From Saccharothrix sp. (GTDB taxonomy: Bacteria; Actinomycetota; Actinomycetes; Mycobacteriales; Pseudonocardiaceae), in assembly GCF_031180885.1 (NCBI RefSeq), contig NZ_JAPSLK010000001.1, positions 785,158 through 849,157 of the forward strand: a stretch of DNA of 64,000 nucleotides, in the 5' to 3' direction. Positions 44,164 to 55,223 of the stretch are shown in pieces. A model generated the notes under the pieces. The model did no database searches and had not been told where the DNA came from. It saw nothing but the letters and a program-made list of their open reading frames with translations. Within the stretch, counting starts at the first letter, position 1; each line of letters starts with the position of its first letter. Position numbers and translations under genes: made by a program.

Positions 44164-45672
44164 GTGAGTGAGCAGCCTGCGAACCCAGCCGTGACCAGTG
44201 ACGACCTGCCCGAGCAGTTGCGCGTGCGCCGGGAGAAGCGGGCGCGGCTGCTGGAGCGCGGGGTCGATCCCTATCCCGTCGAACTCCCGCGCACGCACAC
44301 GTTGCGCGAGGTCCGGGAAGCGCACCCGGACCTGGAACCGGACACCGCCACCGGAGAGGTGGTCGGCGTCACCGGCCGGGTGATGTTCCTGCGCAACACC
44401 GGGAAGTTGTGCTTCGCGACGCTGCGCGAAGGCGACGGCACCGAACTGCAGGCCATGCTGAGCCTGAACAACGTCGGCGAGGAGTCCCTCGGCGAATGGA
44501 AGACCGACGTCGACTTGGGCGACCACGTATTCGTGCGCGGCGAGGTCATCACGTCCCGTCGCGGTGAACTGTCGGTGATGGCGCACGAGTGGCGGATGGC
44601 GGCCAAGGCCCTTCGTCCGCTACCGGTCGCGCACAAGGAACTGGCCGAGGAAACCCGCATTCGGCAGCGGTACGTCGATCTCATCGTCCGGGAGCAGGCC
44701 CGCAACACGGTGCGCAACCGGGCCGCCGTCGTGCGGTCGCTGCGGGACTCGTTCCACCGGCGCGGATTCGTCGAAGTCGAGACCCCGATGTTGCAGACGT
44801 TGCAGGGCGGCGCGGCGGCCCGGCCGTTCGTCACCCGCTCGAACGCGCTGGACATGGACCTGTTCCTGCGCATCGCGCCGGAGCTGTACCTCAAGCGGTG
44901 CGTGGTCGGCGGTATCGAGAAGGTCTTCGAGATCAACCGCAACTTCCGCAACGAAGGCATGGACTCGTCCCATTCGCCCGAGTTCTCCATGCTGGAGTAC
45001 TACGAGGCGTACGCCACCTACGACACCAACGCGGTGCTGACCCGCGAGCTGGTGCAGGAGGCGGCGATGGCCGTCGCCGGCTCGCACGTGGTGACGCTCG
45101 CCGACGGCACGGAGTACGACCTGGGCGGCGAGTGGACCACGCTCACCATGTACGGGTCGCTGTCGGAGGCGGTGGGCGAGGACGTCACGCCCGAGACGCC
45201 CGCCGAGCACCTCCGCAAGCTCGCCGACCGGCACGGCCTGGAGACCGACCCCGAGCTGGGGCACGGCAAGCTGGTCGAGGAGTTGTGGGAGCACCTGGTG
45301 GGCGACCACCTGCACGCCCCCACCTTTGTGCGGGATTTCCCGGTGGAGACCTCGCCGCTGACCCGGCAGCACCGGACGGAACCGGGCGTCGCCGAAAAGT
45401 GGGACCTGTACGTGCGGGGATTCGAGTTGGCCACGGGTTACTCGGAACTGGTCGACCCGGTCGTGGAGCGGGAGCGGCTGGAAGCCCAGGCCCGGTTGAG
45501 CGCCGCCGGGGACGTCGAGGCCATGCCGGTGGACGAAGACTTTCTGCGATCGCTGGAGTACGGAATGCCACCGAGCGGTGGCGTGGGAATGGGCATCGAC
45601 CGACTGCTGATGGCCATCACCGGCCTCGGTATCCGGGAGACGATCCTGTTCCCCCTCGTGCGCCCGGAATGA
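44164..45672 (+). CDS. lysS: Lysyl-tRNA synthetase, class II
   Basis: The enzyme charges tRNA-Lys. The 502-residue protein has an N-terminal OB-fold anticodon domain (about 60-170, [20 protein letters not shown]) and the class II catalytic core: motif 2 [20 protein letters not shown] and motif 3 [23 protein letters not shown] 44164 is the start, as in the syntenic gene of Mycobacterium. Confidence 0.97.
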   Translation: MSEQPANPAVTSDDLPEQLRVRREKRARLLERGVDPYPVELPRTHTLREVREAHPDLEPDTATGEVVGVTGRVMFLRNTGKLCFATLREGDGTELQAMLSLNNVGEESLGEWKTDVDLGDHVFVRGEVITSRRGELSVMAHEWRMAAKALRPLPVAHKELAEETRIRQRYVDLIVREQARNTVRNRAAVVRSLRDSFHRRGFVEVETPMLQTLQGGAAARPFVTRSNALDMDLFLRIAPELYLKRCVVGGIEKVFEINRNFRNEGMDSSHSPEFSMLEYYEAYATYDTNAVLTRELVQEAAMAVAGSHVVTLADGTEYDLGGEWTTLTMYGSLSEAVGEDVTPETPAEHLRKLADRHGLETDPELGHGKLVEELWEHLVGDHLHAPTFVRDFPVETSPLTRQHRTEPGVAEKWDLYVRGFELATGYSELVDPVVERERLEAQARLSAAGDVEAMPVDEDFLRSLEYGMPPSGGVGMGIDRLLMAITGLGIRETILFPLVRPE

Positions 45673-45785
45673 GTAACTTCTTCGACTCCGGTCTGCGCAT
45701 TGCGGTACTTGTGCGCTAACCTGCACTCCGTAAAGCTTTGGGTCGCGGTCGGGGAAACCGCGCATTCGAGTCCAGGAGGATACGC

Positions 45786-46133
45786 ATGGCGCAGAAGGTC
45801 ACCGTGACCCTGGTCGATGACCTGGACGGTGGGAAGGCGGAGGAGACGGTCGGCTTCGGTTTGGACGGTGTGTCCTACGAGATCGACCTTTCCGCGGATA
45901 ATGCGAGCAGGCTCCGCGACGCTCTCGCCGACTTCGTCGCCAGTGCTCGCAAGGCGGGCGGTCGCAAGCGCGGTCCGGGTCGTCCGGCCGGGGTCAAGGC
46001 GGCGCGTCCCGCGTCCGCCGACCGGGAGCAGAACCAGGCCATTCGGGAGTGGGCGCGCAAGCAGGGGATGAAGGTGTCCGATCGCGGGCGCATCCCCGCC
46101 GAGGTGCTGGAGGCGTACCACCAGCAGGGCTGA
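45786..46133 (+). CDS. lsr2: Lsr2 nucleoid-associated protein
   Basis: Lsr2 is the H-NS-like protein of actinobacteria; it binds AT-rich, often foreign DNA and silences it. The 115-residue protein has the N-terminal dimerisation domain ([20 protein letters not shown] and [19 protein letters not shown]) and the C-terminal DNA-binding domain ([20 protein letters not shown]) with the RGR AT-hook-like motif. AGGAGG lies upstream of ATG 45786. A strong terminator follows. It is a natural candidate for silencing the element at 5-16 kb. Confidence 0.97.
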   Translation: MAQKVTVTLVDDLDGGKAEETVGFGLDGVSYEIDLSADNASRLRDALADFVASARKAGGRKRGPGRPAGVKAARPASADREQNQAIREWARKQGMKVSDRGRIPAEVLEAYHQQG

Positions 46134-46180
46134 GGCGTGATTGGCGTGGCGCACGCCACGGCAATTACGTCAATCGACGA

Positions 46181-46208
46181 AGGGGCGCCGGTTTCGACCG
46201 GCGCCCCT
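46181..46208 (+). terminator. Intrinsic terminator after lsr2
   Basis: A perfect 12-bp stem AGGGGCGCCGGT (46181-46192) with ACCGGCGCCCCT (46197-46208), a TTCG tetraloop and a following T-rich stretch (GGTTGTTTT) form one of the clearest terminators in the window. Confidence 0.9.
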
Positions 46209-46304
46209 CGGTTGTTTTGGGAGATCTTGTCGGACGTCGGATGGTGAAGTTCATAACGATGTCACGCGAAGCGCGGCGCATGTGAACGGATACCGCCGAA
46301 CGGA

Positions 46305-47114
46305 TCAACGGCCGGCGACGCGCGGGCAGGTGTCGCACACCTGCGCGCCCGGCAGCACGTAGTGGAAGCAGCAGCTCTGCCGGCGGCGGGTCCAGCCCGA
46401 CTCGGTGGCGTGCAGGGTCGAAGCCGATGTGAACGGCTCGATCTTGTCCGGGAGCAACAGGGCGGCGTCCGCGACGCCCGCCTGCTCGTCCCCGCAGAGC
46501 TGACCCGCCCGCCAGGCCGCGCCGTCCAGGGCGTCGGTGGCCGCGGCCCACAGCATCCGCCGGCCCAGCCGCACGGTCGGCCCGAAGGCCCGCACGAACT
46601 CGGCGGCGTGCGCGGCGAACCGGGCGCGCAGGAGGGCGGCCAGGGCGTGTTCGTCGGCGACGACGGTGGCCGCCGGGTGGTTGCCCCCGGGGTCGTCGGG
46701 CAGGCACGCGAAGTCCTCGGCCAGCAGCGCCACGGCCACGATGTGCGGGCGGCCCTCGTCGGCGATGCGCACCGCCACGTCGGCGGGCCGCAGCGACGGC
46801 ACCCGGCGGGCCTGGTGGAACAGGGTGCCGCCGACCATGCCCACGACGCTGAGGTACCAGCTCATGACGTACCCGGCGGTGGTGCGCTCCGGGGCCTCGC
46901 CGTAGTTCTCGGTGAGCCAGGCGCCCAGGTCGGCGCGCCAGGCGTCGAAGCGGGCGGGCTCGTCCAGGAGGGTCCTGGTGGCGGTCCAGCCGCGGGCGTC
47001 CTCCGGGAGGCCGAAGCGGACCTCGCACCACTCGGCGAGGGCGTTCGCCCGGCCCACGGACCCGGCGATGGGCGTGCGCGCTTCGCGTGCTCGTGTCCTC
47101 GCCGGTACGGTCAT
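46305..47114 (-). CDS. FhuF-like (2Fe-2S) ferric-siderophore reductase-type protein
   Basis: The 269-residue protein ends with the FhuF-type cluster motif: CCFHYVLPGAQVCDTCPR (C-C-x10-C-x2-C). The rest is helical, with GYVMSWYLSVVGMVGGTLFH near residue 80. FhuF-type proteins release iron from imported siderophores by reduction in the cytoplasm. A 15-of-19 match to the IdeR/DtxR iron box lies about 26-45 bp upstream of the start, so iron repression is expected. No siderophore genes are in the window. Confidence 0.85.
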   Translation of the reverse strand: MTVPARTRAREARTPIAGSVGRANALAEWCEVRFGLPEDARGWTATRTLLDEPARFDAWRADLGAWLTENYGEAPERTTAGYVMSWYLSVVGMVGGTLFHQARRVPSLRPADVAVRIADEGRPHIVAVALLAEDFACLPDDPGGNHPAATVVADEHALAALLRARFAAHAAEFVRAFGPTVRLGRRMLWAAATDALDGAAWRAGQLCGDEQAGVADAALLLPDKIEPFTSASTLHATESGWTRRRQSCCFHYVLPGAQVCDTCPRVAGR

Positions 47115-47139
47115 GGTGGAAGGCCCTCGCGGTCGGTTC

Positions 47140-47159
47140 TTAAGGCTTGCCTAACCTTA
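47140..47159 (-). promoter_or_regulatory. IdeR/DtxR-type iron box
   Basis: Read on the minus strand, TAAGGTTAGGCAAGCCTTA matches the consensus TTAGGTTAGGCTAACCTAA at 15 of 19 positions and keeps the dyad. It sits directly upstream of the FhuF-like gene. Confidence 0.75.
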
Positions 47160-47231
47160 CCGAGGTTTGCTCGTCTCGGTGGCCGACGGTGACACCGGTC
47201 ACGTCGCCGGGGTTGCCGCGCGGCGGGTGTT

Positions 47232-47285
47232 CGCGTTGAGCGGACATCGCCCGATCCGTGGAATCTGCCTGGCAGATCCCGCGTT
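47232..47285 (+). promoter_or_regulatory. SigR/SigH-like promoter and ClgR-like site upstream of clpC
   Basis: GGAAT (47260-47264), 18 bp, then GTT (47283-47285) matches the thiol-stress sigma factor (SigR/SigH) promoter pattern. Eighteen bases upstream of the -35 lies CGC-GTTGA-GCG (47232-47242), the core spacing of ClgR sites. In addition the promoter spacer holds a perfect palindrome ATCTGCC-T-GGCAGAT (47263-47277). The set lies about 155-210 bp before the clpC ATG. The 325 bp between the FhuF-like gene and clpC contain no gene. Confidence 0.5.
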
Positions 47286-47439
47286 GGTACCGATGTCAGA
47301 GATCCCCGAAGGTGACTGCACGCGAACGGGAACTGAGAGTGTCGGGGCTGACGACTACAGTGGTCCCACGGTGCCGCGCTCTCCACGGCCAGTCTGTGGT
47401 GAGCCCGAGGACCGCCGGCGCAGCAGTCAGGGAGTGCGA

Positions 47440-49998
<2,559 letters not shown>

Positions 49999-50013
49999 CG
50001 GCATTGTGTGGTG

Positions 50014-50046
50014 AGAACGCCCTCCGGGTTTCCCGGGGGGCGTTCT
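50014..50046 (+). terminator. Hairpin terminator after clpC
   Basis: AGAACGCCCTCCGGG (50014-50028) pairs with CCCGGGGGGCGTTCT (50032-50046) with one mismatch and a TTT loop. It directly follows the clpC stop. Confidence 0.8.
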
Positions 50047-50252
50047 GCCGCTTCGGGGGGTTTCAGTCGATCGAGTGACATGCGGGTTTGGGAACCGATC
50101 CGCCGGTCCCGCGTCCCGTGATTGGAGAGGTCGCGCGGCCGGCGGGGCGAGCGGCCGGGACGTGGCGGTGTCGAGCCTGCGGTGGGGCTGGCCGGGAGGC
50201 CGGTCGGTGGACGGGCCGGCCGGTGTTCGGGCTGGCCGGCGCGTGGGCCGGT

Positions 50253-50297
50253 CGGTGGCGGGCTAGCCGGTGGCGGGCTAGCCGGTGGCGGGCTAGC
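50253..50297. repeat. 15-bp tandem repeat, three perfect copies
   Basis: CGGTGGCGGGCTAGC occurs three times head to tail (50253, 50268, 50283) and then degenerates. The unit contains the palindrome GCTAGC across each junction side. Confidence 0.9.
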
Positions 50298-50647
50298 CGG
50301 TGGACGGGCCGTGCTGCTGGCCGCTGCGGCTGGCTGGGCGGCGCTGTGGTCGCCTGGGCGAGCGGTGTGGCTGGGCGGCGCTGTGGGTCGCCCCGGCGGG
50401 CGGGCTGCGGTCGCTGGGTGGGCTGCTGCGAGGGCGCTGTGGCGTGCGTAGAGCGGTGGGGCGCAAGGCGGTGGGGCGGGCACAGGGCGGTGGGCGGCAC
50501 AGGGCGTTGGGAGCGCGCATAGGGCGGCGGGGCGGCACAGGGCGGTGGGGGCGCGCATAGGGCGGCGACATGCGTGGCGGGCGTGCGCGTGGGCGGCGGC
50601 GTGTGCAGGGCTGTGGGGCGCGGAGGGCGGTGGGGCGCCACATGGCG

Positions 50648-50749
50648 GTGAGGTGCGCAGGGCGGTGAAGTGCGCAGGGCGGTGAAGTGCGCAGGGCGGT
50701 GAAGTGCGCAGGGCGGTGAAGTGCGCAGGGCGGTGAAGTGCGCAGGGCG
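50648..50749. repeat. 17-bp tandem repeat, six copies
   Basis: GTGAAGTGCGCAGGGCG is repeated six times without gaps; copies 2-6 are identical and the first differs at one base (GTGAGG). Perfect identity implies a recent, slippage-prone array. Confidence 0.95.
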
Positions 50750-50803
50750 GGCCGAGTGGGCTGGTGCTGGGGTGGTGGGGTCTGCGGGCGGGGGAGGGGT
50801 GGG

Positions 50804-51433
50804 TTAGTGGAGGGTGCCGGCCGTCGTGTGGAGGTCGGTGGGGGTGGTGAGGGTTGTGCTGATGATCAGGGATAGGGCCTTGGCGACCGTGCTCGTGGCC
50901 AGGCTTGGGGACTCTGGGTGGCCCTGTTCGGGGGCGTAGGGCACGTGGACGAAGCCGGCGCGCAAGTCGGGGTGTTCGGTCGCCACCAAGTGCATCAAGC
51001 CGTAGAAGACGTGATTGCAGACGAAGGTGCCCGCGGTGTGGGAAACGGCTGCTGGGATTCCCGCCGCCCGCAAAGCGGCGACGCAGGCTTTTACGGGCAG
51101 GGTGGTGAAGTACGCGGCGGGGGCGTGGGGGATTACCGGCTCGTCGATCGGTTGCGCGCCGGAGTTGTCCGGAATCCTTGCGTCGTTGAGGTTGATCGCC
51201 ACGCGCTCGGGGGTGATCGCGGCGCGGCCGCCGGCCTGGCCCACGCAGATGACGACGTCGGGTGAGTGTTCGGCGACCAGGGCTCGCAGCGCCACCAGGG
51301 ACTCCGTGAAGGAGCACGGCAGTTCGGCGGTCACCAGTTCGTAGCCGGTGGGGATGACCTGGCGGACGGCGTCCCAGGACGGGTTGGTCCGGTCGCCGCC
51401 GAACGGTTCGAAGCCCGTCAGCACAACTCTCAC
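50804..51433 (-). CDS. pcp: Pyroglutamyl-peptidase I
   Basis: The enzyme removes N-terminal pyroglutamate from peptides. The 209-residue cysteine peptidase has the catalytic Glu in ITPERVAINLND, Cys in AGTFVCNHVFYGL and His in AGFVHVPYAPEQ, plus the opening VVLTGFEPFGGDRTNPS. The length is standard. The C-terminus is slightly Thr-rich. It is divergent from a repeat block and the endonuclease-family gene. Confidence 0.94.
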   Translation of the reverse strand: MRVVLTGFEPFGGDRTNPSWDAVRQVIPTGYELVTAELPCSFTESLVALRALVAEHSPDVVICVGQAGGRAAITPERVAINLNDARIPDNSGAQPIDEPVIPHAPAAYFTTLPVKACVAALRAAGIPAAVSHTAGTFVCNHVFYGLMHLVATEHPDLRAGFVHVPYAPEQGHPESPSLATSTVAKALSLIISTTLTTPTDLHTTAGTLH

Positions 51434-51445
51434 CGGAGCAGCCTA

Positions 51446-51596
51446 AATGCCCGGCACACCGGATCTCCGGGCACGGGATCGCCGGGCAACACCGGATCCC
51501 CGGGCACGGATCGCCGGGCAGCACCGGATCCCGGGCGCTGGATCGCCGAGCACACTGGATCGCCGAGCACACTGGATCTCCGGGCACACTGGATGC
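51446..51596. repeat. Degenerate 14-18-bp repeats in the pcp/nuclease promoter gap
   Basis: About nine imperfect units of the type GCACACTGGATCGCCGA / GCACCGGATCCCCGG fill the whole space between the divergent genes and stop right at the GTG start of the nuclease-family gene. GGATC is present in nearly every unit. Any promoter of either gene must lie within the array. Confidence 0.85.
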
Positions 51597-52604
51597 GTGG
51601 TCGACATCCGGGAACGTGCCAGCGACGAAGTCAGACCCGACCGAAAGGACCGTCCCCGGCGCAAGTCGGTCACGTTCCTGCTGGTGGTGGCGACGGCCGC
51701 CTTCCTCGCCGCCGCCGGGCTCCGGCTCCTCGGCATCGACGGCACCCGCTACACGATCGCCACCACCGCCCTGATCCCCTACATCACCGCGGCCGGCGTG
51801 CTGCTCGGCGTGCTCGCCCTCCTGCTCCGGCGGTGGGCGATCGGGACCGTCGTCCTGCTGGTCGCCGCGGTGCTGGTGGCGGCGGTCGCGCCGCGGGTGT
51901 TCCCGGACTCGCGGCCCAACGGGGTCGGGTTCACCGTCCGGGTCATGGCGGCGAACGTGCTGTTCGGCACCGCCGACGCGGAGGCGCTCGTCCGGATCGC
52001 CCGGGAGCACCGGGTCGACGTCCTCACCCTCCAGGAACTCACCCCGGAGATGGTCGCCGACCTCGACCGCGCCGGCCTCGGCGAACTCCTCCCGCACCGC
52101 GTCTTCGCCCCCGAGCCGGGTGCCTCTGGAGCGGGCATCGCGTCGCGCTTCCCGCTCACCGCCCGAACCCTCGCCGCGCCGATCAGCCTCGGCCAGGCGG
52201 GCGCCCTCGTGGACCTGCCGGGCGAGGACATGGAGGTCCTGTCCGTGCACCCCATGCCGCCGGTCGTCACCGAAGGCCCCGACCAGTGGAAGCGGGACAT
52301 GGCGGGCCTGCCCGAACCCGACCACGACGGCCTCGTGCGGGTGCTCGCGGGCGACTTCAACGCGACCCTCGACCACGTCGCCCTGCGCCGCCTGCTCAAC
52401 CAGGGCTACGTCGACGCCGCGGACCAGGTCGGCGCGGGACTCGAACCCACGTGGCCGTCCGGCGGCGGGGTGTGGCCGCCCCCGGTCGCGATCGACCACG
52501 TCCTGGTCGACGGGCGGTGTCCGGTGGACGACTTCGACGTGGTCGACATCCCGGGCTCGGACCACCGGGCGGTCATCGCGCGCTTCGTGGTCCCGCAACC
52601 GTAG
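51597..52604 (+). CDS. Membrane endonuclease/exonuclease/phosphatase-family protein
   Basis: The 335-residue protein has three N-terminal membrane segments (FLLVVATAAFLAAAGLRLLG; YITAAGVLLGVLALLL; GTVVLLVAAVLVAAVA) and an extracellular EEP-fold domain with MAANVLFGTADAEAL, LTLQELTPEMV, LAGDFNATLDH and DHVLVDG...SDHRAVIA, the metal and phosphate ligands of the DNase I-like superfamily. Substrates of such actinobacterial proteins are unknown; phospholipid, phosphoester or DNA are possible. It starts at GTG 51597. Confidence 0.85.
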   Translation: MVDIRERASDEVRPDRKDRPRRKSVTFLLVVATAAFLAAAGLRLLGIDGTRYTIATTALIPYITAAGVLLGVLALLLRRWAIGTVVLLVAAVLVAAVAPRVFPDSRPNGVGFTVRVMAANVLFGTADAEALVRIAREHRVDVLTLQELTPEMVADLDRAGLGELLPHRVFAPEPGASGAGIASRFPLTARTLAAPISLGQAGALVDLPGEDMEVLSVHPMPPVVTEGPDQWKRDMAGLPEPDHDGLVRVLAGDFNATLDHVALRRLLNQGYVDAADQVGAGLEPTWPSGGGVWPPPVAIDHVLVDGRCPVDDFDVVDIPGSDHRAVIARFVVPQP

Positions 52605-52607
52605 GAC

Positions 52608-53399
52608 TCAGGTCAGCGCGGCCAGCGCCCGCAAAGCCTCCAGCGCGCCCATGCGCAGGGACACCCCGCGCCCGTGCCGCACCTCCGGCTCACGCGGGTT
52701 GATCCTGATCAACGCCCCGGACGCGGCACTGGCCAGCTCCGCCTGCCGCCGCACGGTCGGCACCGCCAACCCCGCCCCCAGCTCCAGCACGACCAGGTTC
52801 CGCTTCCCCCGCCGCCACTCGGCCAACGCGTCCGACTGCCGCCGGCTCCGCTCCGGCACCCACGCCCAATCGCCGAACATGAGGATGTTCGGCCGCGCCA
52901 ACCCACCGCAGTTGCGGCACGACGGCAGTGGCGACACCGCGCGCATGGTCTCCGGGTCGACCTCGACCACCACGTCGTCGGCCGCCCACACCTCGTCGGT
53001 GCACGGCTCGACGCATTGCAAGTGGTGGATCGACCCGTGCACCTCGGCCACGTCGGTGAACCCGGCCCGCTGGAACTGCCCGTCCACGTTCGACGTGAAC
53101 ACCCGCGCGCCCCAGCCCCGCAGCACGGCGAACCCGGCGTGCGGCGCGGTCCGCCGGTACAGGTCGAGCCGGTGCCCGTAGAAGCCCCACGCGAGCGTCG
53201 GGTCCTCCGCGAAGTGCACCGGATCGGCCAGCTCGACGAACTTCAACCCCAGCCGCTCGTACGGCGGGTACGCCTGCCAGAACCCGTGGTCGCCGCGGAA
53301 GTCGGGCAGGCCGGAGTCGACCCCCATGCCCGCCCCCGCGCACACCAGCACGGCGTCCGCCGAGGCGATCAGCTCCGCGGCCCGCTCAAGATCACTCAA
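52608..53399 (-). CDS. Sir2-family NAD-dependent protein deacylase-like
   Basis: The 263-residue protein has the sirtuin NAD site CAGAGMGVDSGLPDFRGDHG, SNVDGQFQRAGF, the catalytic His in EVHGSIH and a zinc set made of CVEPC and CRNCGG followed by RPNILMFGD. Sirtuins remove acyl groups from lysine using NAD. The segment between the cysteines is longer than in CobB-type enzymes, and NVDGQ replaces the usual NIDGL or NVDGL. It is convergent with the nuclease-family gene. Confidence 0.86.
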   Translation of the reverse strand: MSDLERAAELIASADAVLVCAGAGMGVDSGLPDFRGDHGFWQAYPPYERLGLKFVELADPVHFAEDPTLAWGFYGHRLDLYRRTAPHAGFAVLRGWGARVFTSNVDGQFQRAGFTDVAEVHGSIHHLQCVEPCTDEVWAADDVVVEVDPETMRAVSPLPSCRNCGGLARPNILMFGDWAWVPERSRRQSDALAEWRRGKRNLVVLELGAGLAVPTVRRQAELASAASGALIRINPREPEVRHGRGVSLRMGALEALRALAALT

Positions 53400-53405
53400 A
53401 GGCGA

Positions 53406-53717
53406 TCAGGACTTCTTCGGTTCCGACGACAGGACCACCTCGAACTCCAGCAGGTCCGAGCCGGTGCCGACGGGCTTCGCGCGCTCACCCGAGTGCGCCT
53501 CGCGCGCGGACCCGCCCAGCCAGTTCTTGAAGTCCTCGTCGGTCTCCCAGTGGGTGACCACGAAGTACCGGGTGTCACCGGCCACCGGGCGCAGCAGTTG
53601 GAAGCCGAGGAAGCCGGGCGACGAGTCGACCGCCCCGAGTCGCGCGGCGAACCGCTTCTCCAGCTCCGGGCCGGAACCGTCGGGCACGTGGATCGCGTTG
53701 ATCTTCACAACCGCCAT
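53406..53717 (-). CDS. mhuD: MhuD-type heme-degrading monooxygenase
   Basis: The 103-residue ABM-fold protein is close to Mycobacterium MhuD (Rv3592). It opens AVVKINAIHVPDGSGPELEK, has SPGFLGFQLLRPV and ends EFEVVLSSE. The residues important in MhuD, Asn7, Trp66 and His75 (heme ligand), are at exactly the same positions. The enzyme opens heme to mycobilin-type products and frees iron. It lies 6 bp upstream of the Sir2-like gene on the same strand and may be cotranscribed with it. The syntenic position also matches Mycobacterium. Confidence 0.9.
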   Translation of the reverse strand: MAVVKINAIHVPDGSGPELEKRFAARLGAVDSSPGFLGFQLLRPVAGDTRYFVVTHWETDEDFKNWLGGSAREAHSGERAKPVGTGSDLLEFEVVLSSEPKKS

Positions 53718-53733
53718 GCCTCGACGGTAGCAG

Positions 53734-55206
53734 TCAGCGGCGCAGCGAGCCGGGGTACAGCAGGTCGTCGGACGGCGGCAGTTCGGCGCCCCGGAACCAG
53801 GCCGCGAAGAACGCGTCCAGGTCCTGCCCGGACACCTTCTCCACGTGCTCCTCGAACTCCGGCCACGACGCGTTGCCGTCGCGGTGCGTCGCCGTCCACC
53901 CCTTGAGGACCTTGTCGAACGACTCGTCGCCGATCTGCCGGCGCAGGGCGTGCACGGCGAGCTGCCCCTTGTCGTACACGCCGCGGAACTCGTTGCCGCG
54001 GCCCATGTCGTAGAGCTTGCGGGCCCAGTAGTTCTCCGAGTCGCGGGTGCGGGCGACCTCCGAGCGGAACCGGTCGTCGAGGTCGACGCCGTCCTTGCCC
54101 TCCTCCCACATCCACTGCGCGTAGCTGGCGAAGCACTCGTTGAGGCAGATGTCGGACCACGACCGCAGCGACACCGAGTCGCCGAACCACATGTGCGCGT
54201 TCTCGTGGACCATCGTGTCGAGGTTGGCCCACTGCGCGTAGATCGGCCGGGTCTGGGTCTCCAGCGAGAACCCGATGTTGTCGACCAGGAAGATCCCGCC
54301 CGCCGCCTGGAACGGGTACGGCCCGAACTTCCCGGACAGGAACTCGATCACCTCGGGCAGCCGTCGGTGGTCGTCGCGGGCGTCCAGCGCGCCGGGCGCG
54401 TAGGCGCTCACCACGGGTGTCCCATCAGGCAAAACCGACCGGTCGAACGTCCACTTGTCGATCGCCACGGTCGCCAGGTAGGTCGCCATGGGCTGCGGGG
54501 CGTTCCAGCGGAACGTGGTCCACCCGGCCTCGCGGGTCGTGCCTTCCTCGACGCCGTTGGACACCGCCGACCACCCGTCCGGCACGCGCGCCGCCAGCTT
54601 GAACGTGGCCTTGTCGCGCGGGGTGTCGTTGGCGGGGAACCAGGTGGTCGCCGAGTGCGGCTGGCCGGCCGCGAACGCGCCGCCGGACGCGGAGATCTGC
54701 CACCCGCTGCGGCCCAGCGCCCGGTCCTGGACCACGGTCGGCTCGCCCCCGTAGGTCACGGTCACCACGAACTGCTGGTCCCGGCGCAAGGGCTGGGCGG
54801 GCGTGATGACCAGTTCGTGCTCGCCCTCGCGCGTGAACTGCGCCTTCTCCTCGCCGACCACCACCTCGGACACCTCCAACTGGTAGAGGTCGAGGTTGAA
54901 CCGGCTGAGGTCGGCCGTGGCGACCGCCGTGATCCGCGTCTTCCCGTCGAGGTGCCGGGTCGCGGGGTCGTAGCTGATGGACACGTCGTAGCCGCTGACG
55001 TCGTAACCGGAGTTGCCGTCCTGCGGGTAGTACGGGTCGCCCGCGCCGTCCCCGCCGACCTCGTTCACCACCGGCGGGGTGCTGGTGGGCGGGACCGCGA
55101 CCGGGCGGCCGGTCTCCCCGGGCGTCTTGGCGACCAGCACCCCGACGACCGCCAGCACGACCGCGGCGACGAGCAGGTAAGGGCGGGCCTTGGGGCTCAG
55201 TGCCAT
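53734..55206 (-). CDS. Exported M1-family metallopeptidase
   Basis: The 490-residue protein has an N-terminal anchor or signal segment (PYLLVAAVVLAVVGVLVA), an M1-type beta-sandwich and the zinc site HENAHMWFGDSV (about residue 334) followed by LNECFASYAQW with the third ligand. The GAMEN exopeptidase motif is GFSLETQ here, so the specificity may differ from aminopeptidase N. ATG 55206 is chosen as start; a GTG at 55221 would extend it by five residues. The divergent hydrolase starts only 17 bp away. Confidence 0.88.
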   Translation of the reverse strand: MALSPKARPYLLVAAVVLAVVGVLVAKTPGETGRPVAVPPTSTPPVVNEVGGDGAGDPYYPQDGNSGYDVSGYDVSISYDPATRHLDGKTRITAVATADLSRFNLDLYQLEVSEVVVGEEKAQFTREGEHELVITPAQPLRRDQQFVVTVTYGGEPTVVQDRALGRSGWQISASGGAFAAGQPHSATTWFPANDTPRDKATFKLAARVPDGWSAVSNGVEEGTTREAGWTTFRWNAPQPMATYLATVAIDKWTFDRSVLPDGTPVVSAYAPGALDARDDHRRLPEVIEFLSGKFGPYPFQAAGGIFLVDNIGFSLETQTRPIYAQWANLDTMVHENAHMWFGDSVSLRSWSDICLNECFASYAQWMWEEGKDGVDLDDRFRSEVARTRDSENYWARKLYDMGRGNEFRGVYDKGQLAVHALRRQIGDESFDKVLKGWTATHRDGNASWPEFEEHVEKVSGQDLDAFFAAWFRGAELPPSDDLLYPGSLRR

Positions 55207-55223
55207 GCCGACATGATGCACGC

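Larger units (their letters stand above)
50050..50803. other. 750-bp G-rich low-complexity tract without convincing gene
   Basis: The plus strand of this stretch is strongly enriched in G over C and is built of short, imperfectly repeated words (GGGCGGTGGGG, GTGGGGCGC, GCATAGGGCGGCG). Open frames exist on both strands, but they translate to simple Pro/Ala/His/Arg or Gly/Arg/Trp repeats with no start-site signals, so I do not call them genes. Two sub-arrays are listed separately. It separates clpC from pcp. Confidence 0.6.

Noticed and set aside
50648..50749. CRISPR array
   Set aside because: Units are 17 bp, head to tail with no spacers, and no cas genes are nearby.
51446..51596. CRISPR-like or IS end structure
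   Set aside because: Repeats are contiguous and degenerate, and no transposase or terminal inverted repeats are present.
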